A DNA stretch of 17,716 nucleotides from Prevotella sp. UBA2755 (lineage in GTDB: Bacteria > Bacteroidota > Bacteroidia > Bacteroidales > Bacteroidaceae): assembly GCA_002353225.1 (NCBI GenBank), contig DEJF01000036.1, forward strand, positions 15,093 to 32,808. Direction: 5' to 3'. The translations under genes and the position numbers were made by a program. This document shows, piece after piece, positions 1 to 6,681 of this stretch (position 1 is its first letter; every line of letters starts with the position of its first letter). Below the pieces are notes generated by a model. That model made no database searches, was not told the DNA's origin, and was given only the letters and a program-made list of their open reading frames with translations.

Positions 1-56
1 AAGGCGGCAACGGTGACAAGGATAGCGGTCAGCATCCTTTGCATGTTTTTATTCAT
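1..56 (-). CDS. N-terminus of an exported protein (partial)
   Basis: An ATG on the minus strand at 56-54 opens a frame that runs off the left edge after 18 codons: MNKNMQRMLTAILVTVAA. Two Lys/Arg near the start followed by a hydrophobic run is the beginning of a Sec signal peptide. It lies 65 nt downstream of the stop of the ATP-grasp gene on the same strand and may share its transcript. The mature protein is outside the window, so no function can be given. Confidence 0.55.
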   Translation of the reverse strand, partial: MNKNMQRMLTAILVTVAA

Positions 57-109
57 GATTCTTTTACCTTTATACATATACTTTTGAACCGCTTGTCTTC
101 TTTATGAAA

Positions 110-128
110 CATCATATCCGCTTAACAC
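110..128. repeat. 19-bp direct repeat, copy 1 (3' end of ATP-grasp gene)
   Basis: CATCATATCCGCTTAACAC spans the stop codon of the ATP-grasp gene. A copy with one mismatch lies at 1920-1938, just upstream of the same gene. Similarity continues weakly a further dozen bases, so the gene sits between two related short sequences about 1.8 kb apart. Confidence 0.7.
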
Positions 129-1807
129 TGTGCTATCATCATGCGAGAATCATTGTGCAGAGGGACTTCGATGTTGAGTCCGGCAACATGTAGAATAATC
201 TCCATACCCTCGATGCCGTAAGGAAGGTGGCAATAGGTACTCTCTGGTATGTAGATACGGGCACCCTCACGTAATTTGCCGAGGAACACGAATATCTGCT
301 GCAGCAGGCTCTCGACATCGCTGAACGATTCCTGACGACTGATGTCTAACAACCCCTGCTCATAACTGTCGTATGCCATAGCCAATTGACGACTATCAAC
401 CACCGTAGCGTGGTCAGACTCCTCGCCACTATCGCTAAACACAAGCGTGCTGCAGTAAGGGTCAATCCTGCAGAGTTGTTCTTCTAAGGTCTGGCGTTCC
501 ACCAGACTGTCTTCTGTGGCTTTCATCTCGTTAAGAAGCATCTGTGGATAGTCTGTTTCCAAGCGGTGCAGAAAGAGGCAGTCAGACTTCACCTGCTGCT
601 CGTCGTCACTAATCAGGTAAATGATGCCGCCAGACGACTCCAGGTCGTGAGTGTGGGCGATAGTGGGCTCCCCTGCCATACGTTCCAATGCTGCCCCATA
701 GAAACTTTTCAAGTGTCTTACAAGTTGCAAGATAGGGGCAGAGTGCAGGTTGACGTCCTTGGTCACTATCAAACTTTTAATCATTGCCTTACGCTTAGGG
801 CGATAGGGCTTCTTAGCCTCCTGCTCAAACTTTTCAGGATAGAGATAAGCATCCAGTTGGACATCTGTCTCGTGATGTCCAAAAATCTGCTCGACATAGT
901 TACGCGACATACTGGCACCCATCGGGCGGCAGTTTACCTCGATGAGCACTGGTCCTTGCTCGTCGATGATGTACTCACCGTGCACTGCTCCCCATTCTAT
1001 ACCGATGGCATCGAGCACCTGATATGCATATCGGATGAGCCGTGAGTGACCCAGATCAAGACGGTTGACCGACTCGGCATTTTCATATAGGTTACTGCCA
1101 TTCATCGCAATCTTGTTGTATTGCCACATGGAAACGAGACGATGCTTTCCCTGGCTCGACACGGTGTTCACGATATACTCCTTGCCGATGACACGCTCCT
1201 GCATGAGGATGTCGCCTAAATACTCATTATCCTTGGCAAGCGTCAGCAAACGGCGCACTGCCGACAGCGTCTCCTCCAGTCCCTCACAGAAGAGCACGCC
1301 TTGTGTGCCTGCCCCTCGTGTGGGTTTCACGACGATATGCGTAGTCCCCAACTCCTCATAGAAAGCCCTCGCCTCCTCCTCGCTGTTCACGATACGCCCA
1401 CGGATATAACGAATGCCATGGTCAGCGAGTGCCTGGTGCATCTCACTCTTCCTGGTCATCTTGCCGATATTCTCCCACTTGTTGCCACGCAGTCCCAAGT
1501 CGCTGGCGAGCCGAGTAGCGAGTTCCACACCGAACTCACTGCCGGGGATGACCAGTAATGGGTCATATTTCCGCACCTCCTCAAGCACCTCCTCATAGTT
1601 AGGATTCTCACCGATGACAGGCGTCCCTTCTGGCAGACGGAGCAAGAACATCTCCTTGGCTTGGCGGAACGCTTCACGGTCTTCGTCCGTACCTGGCGTC
1701 GTAGCCACCATGGCAACAGGCTTATAGCCCCTTGCCTTCACGTCATCAATCAGATTGAATCCGGTTGAGAAAGGCTCTACTATAACGATGTTATTTTTCT
1801 TTTTCAT
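122..1807 (-). CDS. ATP-grasp carboxylate-amine ligase-like protein with C-terminal extension
   Basis: 561 aa. Residues about 1-110 form a Rossmann-like pre-ATP-grasp domain (NNIVIVEPFSTG, LLVIPGSEFGVELA). Residues about 111-310 are the ATP-grasp fold: lysine and glycine-rich loop at 159-171 (VVKPTRGAGTQGV), the adenine-side acid near E204 (QERVIGKEY), and the metal-binding strand at 289-297 (IEVNCRPMG). Family members join a carboxylate, activated as acyl phosphate, to an amine; the EVNxRP form is shared with dipeptide ligases and carnosine-synthase-like enzymes, but the substrate cannot be read here. Residues about 330-561 form an extra region I do not recognise. The start at 1807 is supported by a good promoter about 75 nt upstream. 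The protein has no signal peptide and should be cytoplasmic. Confidence 0.85.
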   Translation of the reverse strand: MKKKNNIVIVEPFSTGFNLIDDVKARGYKPVAMVATTPGTDEDREAFRQAKEMFLLRLPEGTPVIGENPNYEEVLEEVRKYDPLLVIPGSEFGVELATRLASDLGLRGNKWENIGKMTRKSEMHQALADHGIRYIRGRIVNSEEEARAFYEELGTTHIVVKPTRGAGTQGVLFCEGLEETLSAVRRLLTLAKDNEYLGDILMQERVIGKEYIVNTVSSQGKHRLVSMWQYNKIAMNGSNLYENAESVNRLDLGHSRLIRYAYQVLDAIGIEWGAVHGEYIIDEQGPVLIEVNCRPMGASMSRNYVEQIFGHHETDVQLDAYLYPEKFEQEAKKPYRPKRKAMIKSLIVTKDVNLHSAPILQLVRHLKSFYGAALERMAGEPTIAHTHDLESSGGIIYLISDDEQQVKSDCLFLHRLETDYPQMLLNEMKATEDSLVERQTLEEQLCRIDPYCSTLVFSDSGEESDHATVVDSRQLAMAYDSYEQGLLDISRQESFSDVESLLQQIFVFLGKLREGARIYIPESTYCHLPYGIEGMEIILHVAGLNIEVPLHNDSRMMIAQC

Positions 1808-1883
1808 ATTACTTCATACTCAATATCACTCCAGAAGTCTGCGTTATTCATACTCATACTCCAAATTGTCATTCTTCGTGATG

Positions 1884-1915
1884 CAAAGATAACATTTTTC
1901 TTTTAATCTACCAAA
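1884..1915 (-). promoter_or_regulatory. Bacteroidetes-type promoter for the ATP-grasp gene
   Basis: On the minus strand, TATCTTTG (1891-1884) is preceded by TTTGG (1915-1911) with 19 bp between. This matches the Bacteroidetes -33/-7 consensus (TTTG, 19-21 bp, TAnnTTTG) and lies about 75 nt before the ATG at 1807. Confidence 0.75.
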
Positions 1916-1919
1916 TTTT

Positions 1920-1938
1920 CATCATATCCACTTAACAC
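1920..1938. repeat. 19-bp direct repeat, copy 2 (upstream of ATP-grasp gene)
   Basis: CATCATATCCACTTAACAC, 18 of 19 identical to 110-128. It sits just upstream of the -33 box of the ATP-grasp promoter. On the minus strand both copies are preceded by ATGATG and a similar stretch, so this may be the leftover 3' end of a second, lost ATP-grasp copy. Confidence 0.65.
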
Positions 1939-1970
1939 AGTGAGTAACATCATAGGTAAATAATCCCCAA

Positions 1971-1997
1971 GCACTGGTCGCAATTTGCGACCGGTGC
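1971..1997. repeat. Near-perfect hairpin
   Basis: The 13-base arms GCACTGGTCGCAA and TTGCGACCGGTGC pair with one mismatch (a G-T wobble position in one transcript) around a 1-base centre. No clear U-tract follows on either strand, so a terminator role is not certain. It lies 14 bp from copy 1 of the 31-bp palindrome and may belong to the same composite element. Confidence 0.6.
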
Positions 1998-2010
1998 CTT
2001 GCTTGACATC

Positions 2011-2041
2011 AAACCACTACCCTGATTCAGGGGACTGGTTT
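2011..2041. repeat. 31-bp interspersed palindrome, copy 1
   Basis: Imperfect palindrome with arms AAACCACTACCCTGA and TCAGGGGACTGGTTT (12 of 15 pairs). It is identical over all 31 bases to 2711-2741, and both copies are followed by one variable base and CAGA. It resembles a repetitive extragenic palindrome. The last codons and stop (2027-2029) of the broken gene at 2027-2548 lie inside this copy. Confidence 0.85.
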
Positions 2042-2548
2042 ACAGACGAAGCAATCAGTTAGAACTACATTTTTATCCTTTTTCTTGTATAATTCAAAAA
2101 AAGTTCGTAACATTTGCAATGTCAGAATGTCGTCAGAGGGCGCGAAGATGTTGCTTTCGAAGCAAAATTTCAAGCTGGACCTTTCTGGCAAATCTATAAT
2201 GAGGGCGTAGTTTATACTACGTCCTCAATTTTATCAACACATCTGATATTAACTCTCTAATAGTTTCTTTGTTAGCCGAATGGTATACCTCTGCTTCCAA
2301 TAGAACCGTTTTATTTTGGTGTATTATATAACAATCATCAAATATTCTGGATTCTTATGCCCAATAGTAAACAAATGCTCATTGATGATTATAAACATAT
2401 CATCAAAACAACGTAAAAGAACCCTTGCAGCACGGATGTTATCTTTAAGTTCTGTTTGATCTGCATGTATGCTAATCAACAATCTCTCCCCATAGATTTC
2501 ATCCTGCTGGTACATCATCTTACCAGTCAGTTGTCTATTTTGTCCCAT
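2027..2548 (-). pseudogene. Broken gene read in three consecutive frame segments
   Basis: From the ATG at 2548 a frame encodes MGQNRQLTGKMMYQ... to HKNPEYL and stops at 2324. About 20 nt before that stop the other frame takes over with coding-like sequence (DDCYIIHQNKTVLLEAEVYH ... RELISDVLIKL) to a TAG at 2217-2219. The original frame then resumes at about 2222 (INYALIIDLPERSSLKF ... ELYKKKDKNVVL) and ends at 2027-2029. Rejoined, it gives about 172 aa. Two opposite frameshifts, near 2340 and 2222, explain the pattern; the second coincides with a hairpin at 2201-2226 (GAGGGCGTAG/CTACGTCCTC). The order 'GHKNPEY...D' then a helix and 'YALIIDLP' faintly recalls CdiA-type tRNase toxin domains, but that is a weak impression. 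Mutation and sequencing error cannot be told apart here. Confidence 0.6.
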
Positions 2549-2575
2549 AACAATAGTCGAATAGTTGATAACCTA

Positions 2576-2617
2576 TTCTGGAGTGCGAAATTACAAAGAA
2601 AATTCTACACTCCAGAA
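2576..2617 (-). promoter_or_regulatory. Candidate promoter enclosed by a 10-bp inverted repeat
   Basis: TTCTGGAGTG (2576-2585) and CACTCCAGAA (2608-2617) are perfect inverted repeats, 22 bp apart. Between them on the minus strand is TAATTTCG (2593-2586), one base off the TAnnTTTG -7 box, with a TTTC-type -33 about 21 bp upstream. It lies about 40 nt before the start of the broken gene at 2548. The repeat could be an operator. Confidence 0.45.
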
Positions 2618-2642
2618 ACTTTTACATCTTTTAATAAAGAAA

Positions 2643-2670
2643 GAGGGAGACGCCACACGGCATCTCCCTC
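2643..2670 (-). terminator. Rho-independent terminator, probably bidirectional
   Basis: Arms GAGGGAGACGCC (2643-2654) and GGCATCTCCCTC (2659-2670) pair with one mismatch around a 4-base loop. T-rich sequence follows on both strands (TCTTGTTCTTTT on plus, TTTCTTTATT on minus). It lies about 80 bp beyond the stop of the secreted-protein gene at 2752 and would separate it from the next minus-strand gene. Confidence 0.75.
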
Positions 2671-2710
2671 TCTTGTTCTTTTCTACGATTTAGTTATGAC
2701 TCCCTATCCA

Positions 2711-2741
2711 AAACCACTACCCTGATTCAGGGGACTGGTTT
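2711..2741. repeat. 31-bp interspersed palindrome, copy 2
   Basis: Identical to 2011-2041. It begins 10 bp past the stop of the gene at 2752-3357. The flank between stop and palindrome also resembles copy 1 (TGATT, then TCTG on the minus strand), so the repeated unit is probably about 45 bp. Confidence 0.85.
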
Positions 2742-2751
2742 GCAGAAAAAA

Positions 2752-3357
2752 TCAATTATTAGGGGCAGAATAAACAATATACAACGTATATTCTGTACTA
2801 CTAAAGTCTACTTCGTCACAATTAGCATAGAATATCTCGATAGAGCCACCATTGATGGGAATCTTCACCGAGCCCCCTTCATCACTATTCCACCCCATCG
2901 TGCTTTCTGTTGCCTTACAACCGGAGATTTCCTCAAAGGCATCCTTATAAGCCATCACACGCTTGCGCACCTGTGCCTTCTTATAATACTTCTTCTCCGT
3001 GAAATTAACAACAGCAGGGTCCGTCCTTACAAACACCGTGCCTTCAACACCAAAAGCCTTGCCGTGCCAAAGTCCATTGCCGAACTCGTCCTTCTTATAT
3101 ACGAATCCCTGACTTTTCAACTCACTTTCCATTTCTGCTTTTGGCAGATCAATAGGAATACCGTTGAAAGCAATGGCACCACCTGCGATACATGGCTCAT
3201 CCATCTGAATAGTGACAGGCTGACTCACGGGCTTCTTACGGGCTGTGCTCTTTGCCGTTGTTGTCGCACGTTTCTTGATTGTTTTTCTCTGTTGTGCAGA
3301 AGTAGGCACTGCCACTACCAGCATGGCTGTCATCACGAATAATAATAATTTTTTCAT
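2752..3357 (-). CDS. Secreted or periplasmic protein of unknown function
   Basis: 201 aa from the ATG at 3357. The frame is open further upstream to 3402, but that extension contains the promoter, so 3357 is the likely start. MKKLLLFVMTAMLVVAVPTSA is followed by QQ, a typical Sec signal peptide. Next comes a Lys/Thr/Arg-rich stretch (RKTIKKRATTTAKSTARKK, about 24-42), then a domain of about 150 aa with alternating charged and beta-like segments (GVEGTVFVRTDPAVVNF; a final SSTEYTLYIVYSAPNN). No family is recognised. It stands alone between a divergent promoter pair and a terminator, so it is probably monocistronic. Confidence 0.75.
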   Translation of the reverse strand: MKKLLLFVMTAMLVVAVPTSAQQRKTIKKRATTTAKSTARKKPVSQPVTIQMDEPCIAGGAIAFNGIPIDLPKAEMESELKSQGFVYKKDEFGNGLWHGKAFGVEGTVFVRTDPAVVNFTEKKYYKKAQVRKRVMAYKDAFEEISGCKATESTMGWNSDEGGSVKIPINGGSIEIFYANCDEVDFSSTEYTLYIVYSAPNN

Positions 3358-3383
3358 AGCTTTACGTTTTAAGTTATCTTCCG

Positions 3384-3415
3384 CAAAGGTATAATAATTC
3401 ATTTAATCTGCCAAA
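3384..3415 (-). promoter_or_regulatory. Promoter of the secreted-protein gene
   Basis: Minus-strand TACCTTTG (3391-3384) with TTTGG (3415-3411) 19 bp upstream, 26 nt before the ATG at 3357. This placement is what decides the start of that gene. Confidence 0.75.
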
Positions 3416-3445
3416 TAATTAACTTGAAAATTATATACCAAATCC

Positions 3446-3476
3446 TTTGTTATTTCGGAAATAATATCTATCTTTG
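3446..3476 (+). promoter_or_regulatory. Promoter of mntA-hepT
   Basis: TTTG (3446-3449), 19 bp, TATCTTTG (3469-3476); the ATG of mntA follows at 3500. It is divergent from the promoter at 3384-3415, the two -33 boxes being about 30 bp apart, so a regulator bound between them could affect both genes. Confidence 0.75.
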
Positions 3477-3499
3477 CAATATTAAAAATAATATATAGT

Positions 3500-3793
3500 A
3501 TGCTAATCCTTCAAGACTGCATCAATAAATTGACAGACTTCAAGGCAAATTTCAGTCAGAAGTTTGGAATAACTAAACTCGGTATTTTTGGTTCCGTCGC
3601 TCGAAAAGAGAATACCGAGAATAGCGATATAGATATTGTCGTAGAGGTTGAAAAGCCATCACTTCGCTTGATGTATGAACTGAAAGAAGCATTGAAGAAT
3701 CTTTTTGGATGTGAGGTGGATCTTGTAAGATTCCGGGATTCACTTCGACCCTTATTTAAGTCTAACATACAAAGAGATGCTATCTATGTCTGA
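3500..3793 (+). CDS. mntA: MntA-type minimal nucleotidyltransferase antitoxin
   Basis: 97 aa, the usual size for this family. The nucleotidyltransferase signature is complete: G31-S32 in LGIFGSVARK, D43 and D45 in NSDIDIVVEV, and a third acidic residue at D74 in CEVDLVRF. In characterised HepT-MntA pairs the MNT protein transfers AMP from ATP onto a tyrosine next to the HEPN active site and so blocks the toxin. The partner gene overlaps its 3' end and carries that tyrosine. A near-consensus promoter lies 24 nt upstream, with a short leader. Confidence 0.9.
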   Translation: MLILQDCINKLTDFKANFSQKFGITKLGIFGSVARKENTENSDIDIVVEVEKPSLRLMYELKEALKNLFGCEVDLVRFRDSLRPLFKSNIQRDAIYV

Positions 3794-4169
3794 TAATCTA
3801 TTAACCATATACGACAGACTAGAAACGATTCTTGATTCAATTAATCTTATTCAAGAGTGGAGCAAAGGTCGTTCCTCTGTTAATGATTTTATGGAATCTC
3901 CAACTGGGGTGATGGCATTTAACGCATGTGTCATGCGTTTCCAAGTCATAGGTGAACAAGTGGGCAAACTTCTTAAAGACGAACAGAAGCCTTTGGAAGC
4001 TTACCCAGACATTCCATGGCAAGCAATATTTGGATTAAGAAATATCATTTCACATGAATACGCCAATATTGATGAAGAAATCATAGTCTCTCTCATTAAT
4101 GAGGATTTAATCCCTCTGAAGTTTGCCATAGAAGATTTGCTTAAGAAGTTTTCCGAAACTAATATTTGA
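3777..4169 (+). CDS. hepT: HepT-type HEPN toxin ribonuclease
   Basis: 130 aa all-helical HEPN protein. The RX4HXY motif is intact: R88, H93 and Y95 in RNIISHEY. R and H form the RNase site of HEPN toxins, and the tyrosine is the residue AMPylated by MntA in studied pairs; the usual target is RNA, with tRNA reported. The start at 3777 overlaps mntA by 17 bp and is preceded by AAAGAG; an in-frame ATG at 3786 would overlap by 8 bp and is equally possible. The overlap implies translational coupling. The pair sits beside the A+T-rich island and may stabilise it or add to its defence. Confidence 0.9.
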   Translation: MLSMSDNLLTIYDRLETILDSINLIQEWSKGRSSVNDFMESPTGVMAFNACVMRFQVIGEQVGKLLKDEQKPLEAYPDIPWQAIFGLRNIISHEYANIDEEIIVSLINEDLIPLKFAIEDLLKKFSETNI

Positions 4170-4173
4170 GACT

Positions 4174-4290
4174 ATGTATAAGAATATGGACGAACCAATT
4201 ATGACCACTCAGGATACTGAGACAATGGATCTTGAAAAAACGCGTGAGTTACAGCATCAAATGGAGAAAGAAGTATACCCACGTTCATAG
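4174..4290 (+). CDS. Small ORF after hepT, possibly a broken gene
   Basis: 38 codons starting 4 nt after the hepT stop, strongly hydrophilic (MTTQDTETMDLEKTRELQHQ). After its TAG (4288-4290) the same frame stays open and protein-like for 18 codons (KTILIVDACHAQNMHGSL) and stops at 4345-4347, abutting the stop of the convergent sigma-like gene. It may therefore be a third operon gene with a nonsense codon, or the truncated start of a longer gene cut by the island. LIVDACHAQ vaguely recalls the catalytic-cysteine strand of caspase-like peptidases; I give that little weight. Confidence 0.35.
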   Translation: MYKNMDEPIMTTQDTETMDLEKTRELQHQMEKEVYPRS

Positions 4291-4341
4291 AAAACAATTC
4301 TTATCGTTGATGCGTGTCATGCACAAAACATGCATGGTAGT

Positions 4342-6681
4342 TTATAATACTTTAGCTTTTGCGAAATTAACTATTGCAAACCATATGTCAATGGTATATT
4401 TTGTGAAACGAGTTGAATCTGGGGTAAGATGATATTTCTCTATTATTTGGAAAACATCACCAATTGTATTCAAACCTTTTTTACGGCAATGTTTGAGTTG
4501 TACTTTTGTTATGATTTTCTGATCAACTAAATTTCTCAATGGAGTTGACAAACCGTATCCAGATTTGAGCACCTTTTCTTTCTTGGGGTATTCCTCTTTC
4601 TTTTCACTTTTCTTTTCCTCCTTCTTTTCAATTTCCTCTTCTGGAAAAAATTGAAGGGGCAAAAAGGGAAATTCTATTACTCTTTTTCTTTCGTTTTCTA
4701 TTTTGACATCCTCTTTATCACTATTCTTTTTTACTGGAACATCTCTTAATTCCTTAACCACATTACGTATCCCATCTGTTTTATGCGACCGTAAAACTTT
4801 ATAGTTAGACGGATTGTTCGTTACAACATCTAATACATCATTCTCATATTTTATTATAAGCTTTGATGCACTTCCAACGAGGAGAATCTTTTTGACCGTT
4901 GCAATTTTTTCTTTATATAGAAGAATATCCCCAACCTTCAAACCATTTAATTCATTTGTATTTTTTTCCTCTTGTTTTACTATTGGTACTATAGTCTCAA
5001 TTTCTTCTTTTGATACAATTTGCTTATCCTCCTTCGTGGATTTGAGCCCAATATTCTTCAAAAAAGACCTATATTCAGCTATCACGTCCCTTTTTGCTCC
5101 TGCTTGACCATAACCTCCAACACCTATGGATTGTTCGTCATAATTATTATCAATTATTATTGCAGTGAGTGATGCCTCTCGCATTATTTTAAGCGACTTT
5201 TCTATTATCTGGCGAATTCTTTCTCTAGTATAACCCATTTCGTCAGCAATAATAGTCATTGTTTCCGCTTTCTTATAACCGATGCCAAAGAATTTCCTTA
5301 CAATAGTTCTTTGGTGTTTATTCAAAACACGAATATAATTCCATGCCTGATATCTACTATAATCCTTTTCTTCAAAAACTTCTACAGCTGAATCTGGACA
5401 TTCATAAACATCCATATCATCTACAAATTGTGTCAAATTATATAGACTATCTGGCAACTGGTAAAAATAAGAAATTATATTTGCATCTAAACGCAATTCT
5501 TCTCCAATATCATTGACTGAAGGTATATAGCCATTCTCAAGTTCAAATTTGTCAACAAAAACTCTATATCTTCTATAAAGAGCGAATTGACTTAATGGTA
5601 ATTTCACTATATATGGATAAATATTAAGAGACATGGTTATCGTCTGTAATATCCACGATTTTGCATATTCTTTAAAAGGAACTTTTCGAGTATAATCAAA
5701 ATGTTCTATAGCCTTTAAAAGACCAATATTTCCCTCTTGTATCAAATCTTCCATAGAAACACCTTTTCCTCTATAAAACTTTGATATATATAGGACCAAG
5801 GGGAGATGACATTTTACCAACTCGTTATATGCATAACTATCTCCTTTTCTATAACGCTTAAACAATTCAGTTTTTTCATCTTCCGAATAATATACATTCT
5901 TTTTCGATATATCTTTTAAATAGATACGAAATATTGAACTTGAATCATTTAATACGTTTTGGCTAATATTTATTGACTGGCCATTATTCTTTTTTTTTAT
6001 TACTCTAACTATGGAAAAGACTTTGATATGTTGTTTTCGGCATTCTTCCAAACATATATTAAGAAAGAAACATACATTACTAATTCTCCGCTTTACGGTG
6101 CTCTCAGATAGCATATACATATAGGACTCTGGGCTTATATCATGACTTAAAATATCCAAAAGCATTTTCTGATATAATATATTCCTTGTAATAGTCCTTG
6201 CTAACAATTGTCTACGAGAATTATCATCCAACTCTGGATATATATAACCAATACAGCTAAGATACCAATAATCATAGTATTCAAATGTAAGACCCAGTTG
6301 TGAAGATGCCTTTATATGATTTTCACCATACTTTCTATAAGCACCAACTGTTGAAGAAGATACGGTATCTGGAAATAATCTTCCTATATCAACATATTGG
6401 CATCCAGGATTATTTGCCCACAATAAAGCATGACACATATCTATTTCACACGAAGCAAAAGAGCTAATCTGAGTAATATCGGATACTTTAATTTCACTGT
6501 TGTCAATATGGTCTTTTATATAATTTATAAATTCAATGAAGGGAATGTCCAATAACAGATGCACATAATTAATGAGTTGCTGACGAGGAACAATATAGTT
6601 CTTATCATCAAGAATTTGTTTATTAACGAACTTTTCGTAAGTCCGATTATAAAACATTTCTATCAACTCGTCTTTATCCAT
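4342..6681 (-). CDS. RpoD-like sigma factor with extra N- and C-terminal domains
   Basis: 779 aa, last gene of the six-gene operon; its start overlaps the preceding gene by 8 bp. Residues about 1-245 are a helical region I cannot assign. About 249-281 resemble sigma region 1.2 (SIFRIYLKDISKKNVYYSED). About 282-350 are region 2 (MEDLIQEGNIGLLKAIEHFD, then SWILQTITMSL); about 358-410 region 3 (VKLPLSQ, GYIPSVNDIGEEL); about 450-503 region 4 with an intact helix-turn-helix (ADEMGYTRERIRQIIEKSLK). After this come a small beta-rich segment (about 578-630, LKVGDILLYKEKIATVKKI), a Lys/Glu-rich linker (about 640-705), and a helix-hairpin-helix region (about 712-775, LKHCRKKGLNTIGDVFQIIE) like the C-terminal domain of RNA polymerase alpha. 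Housekeeping sigma factors lack both end domains. It may recruit or redirect polymerase, or use the sigma fold only to bind DNA. Confidence 0.85.
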   Translation of the reverse strand: MDKDELIEMFYNRTYEKFVNKQILDDKNYIVPRQQLINYVHLLLDIPFIEFINYIKDHIDNSEIKVSDITQISSFASCEIDMCHALLWANNPGCQYVDIGRLFPDTVSSSTVGAYRKYGENHIKASSQLGLTFEYYDYWYLSCIGYIYPELDDNSRRQLLARTITRNILYQKMLLDILSHDISPESYMYMLSESTVKRRISNVCFFLNICLEECRKQHIKVFSIVRVIKKKNNGQSINISQNVLNDSSSIFRIYLKDISKKNVYYSEDEKTELFKRYRKGDSYAYNELVKCHLPLVLYISKFYRGKGVSMEDLIQEGNIGLLKAIEHFDYTRKVPFKEYAKSWILQTITMSLNIYPYIVKLPLSQFALYRRYRVFVDKFELENGYIPSVNDIGEELRLDANIISYFYQLPDSLYNLTQFVDDMDVYECPDSAVEVFEEKDYSRYQAWNYIRVLNKHQRTIVRKFFGIGYKKAETMTIIADEMGYTRERIRQIIEKSLKIMREASLTAIIIDNNYDEQSIGVGGYGQAGAKRDVIAEYRSFLKNIGLKSTKEDKQIVSKEEIETIVPIVKQEEKNTNELNGLKVGDILLYKEKIATVKKILLVGSASKLIIKYENDVLDVVTNNPSNYKVLRSHKTDGIRNVVKELRDVPVKKNSDKEDVKIENERKRVIEFPFLPLQFFPEEEIEKKEEKKSEKKEEYPKKEKVLKSGYGLSTPLRNLVDQKIITKVQLKHCRKKGLNTIGDVFQIIEKYHLTPDSTRFTKYTIDIWFAIVNFAKAKVL

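Noticed and set aside
566..1045. 159-codon plus-strand frame opposite the ATP-grasp gene
   Set aside because: Shadow in a high-coding region; the ATP-grasp motifs prove the other strand.
2201..2226. Hairpin first read as a terminator of a gene ending at 2217
   Set aside because: Coding-like sequence resumes beyond it in the original frame to 2027, so it more likely lies within the broken gene.
2740..3342. 200-codon plus-strand frame opposite the secreted protein
   Set aside because: The minus strand has a signal peptide, a well-placed promoter and a terminator; the plus frame has none and is Cys/His/Leu-rich by chance.
4318..4336. CATGCA/TGCATG inverted repeat after the sigma-like gene as a terminator
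   Set aside because: Only 6-bp arms with no T-tract on the minus strand; too weak to call.
4232..4432. 66-codon plus-strand frame at the island's left end
   Set aside because: Overlaps the sigma-like gene's end and the better-placed small ORF after hepT; basic, low-information sequence.
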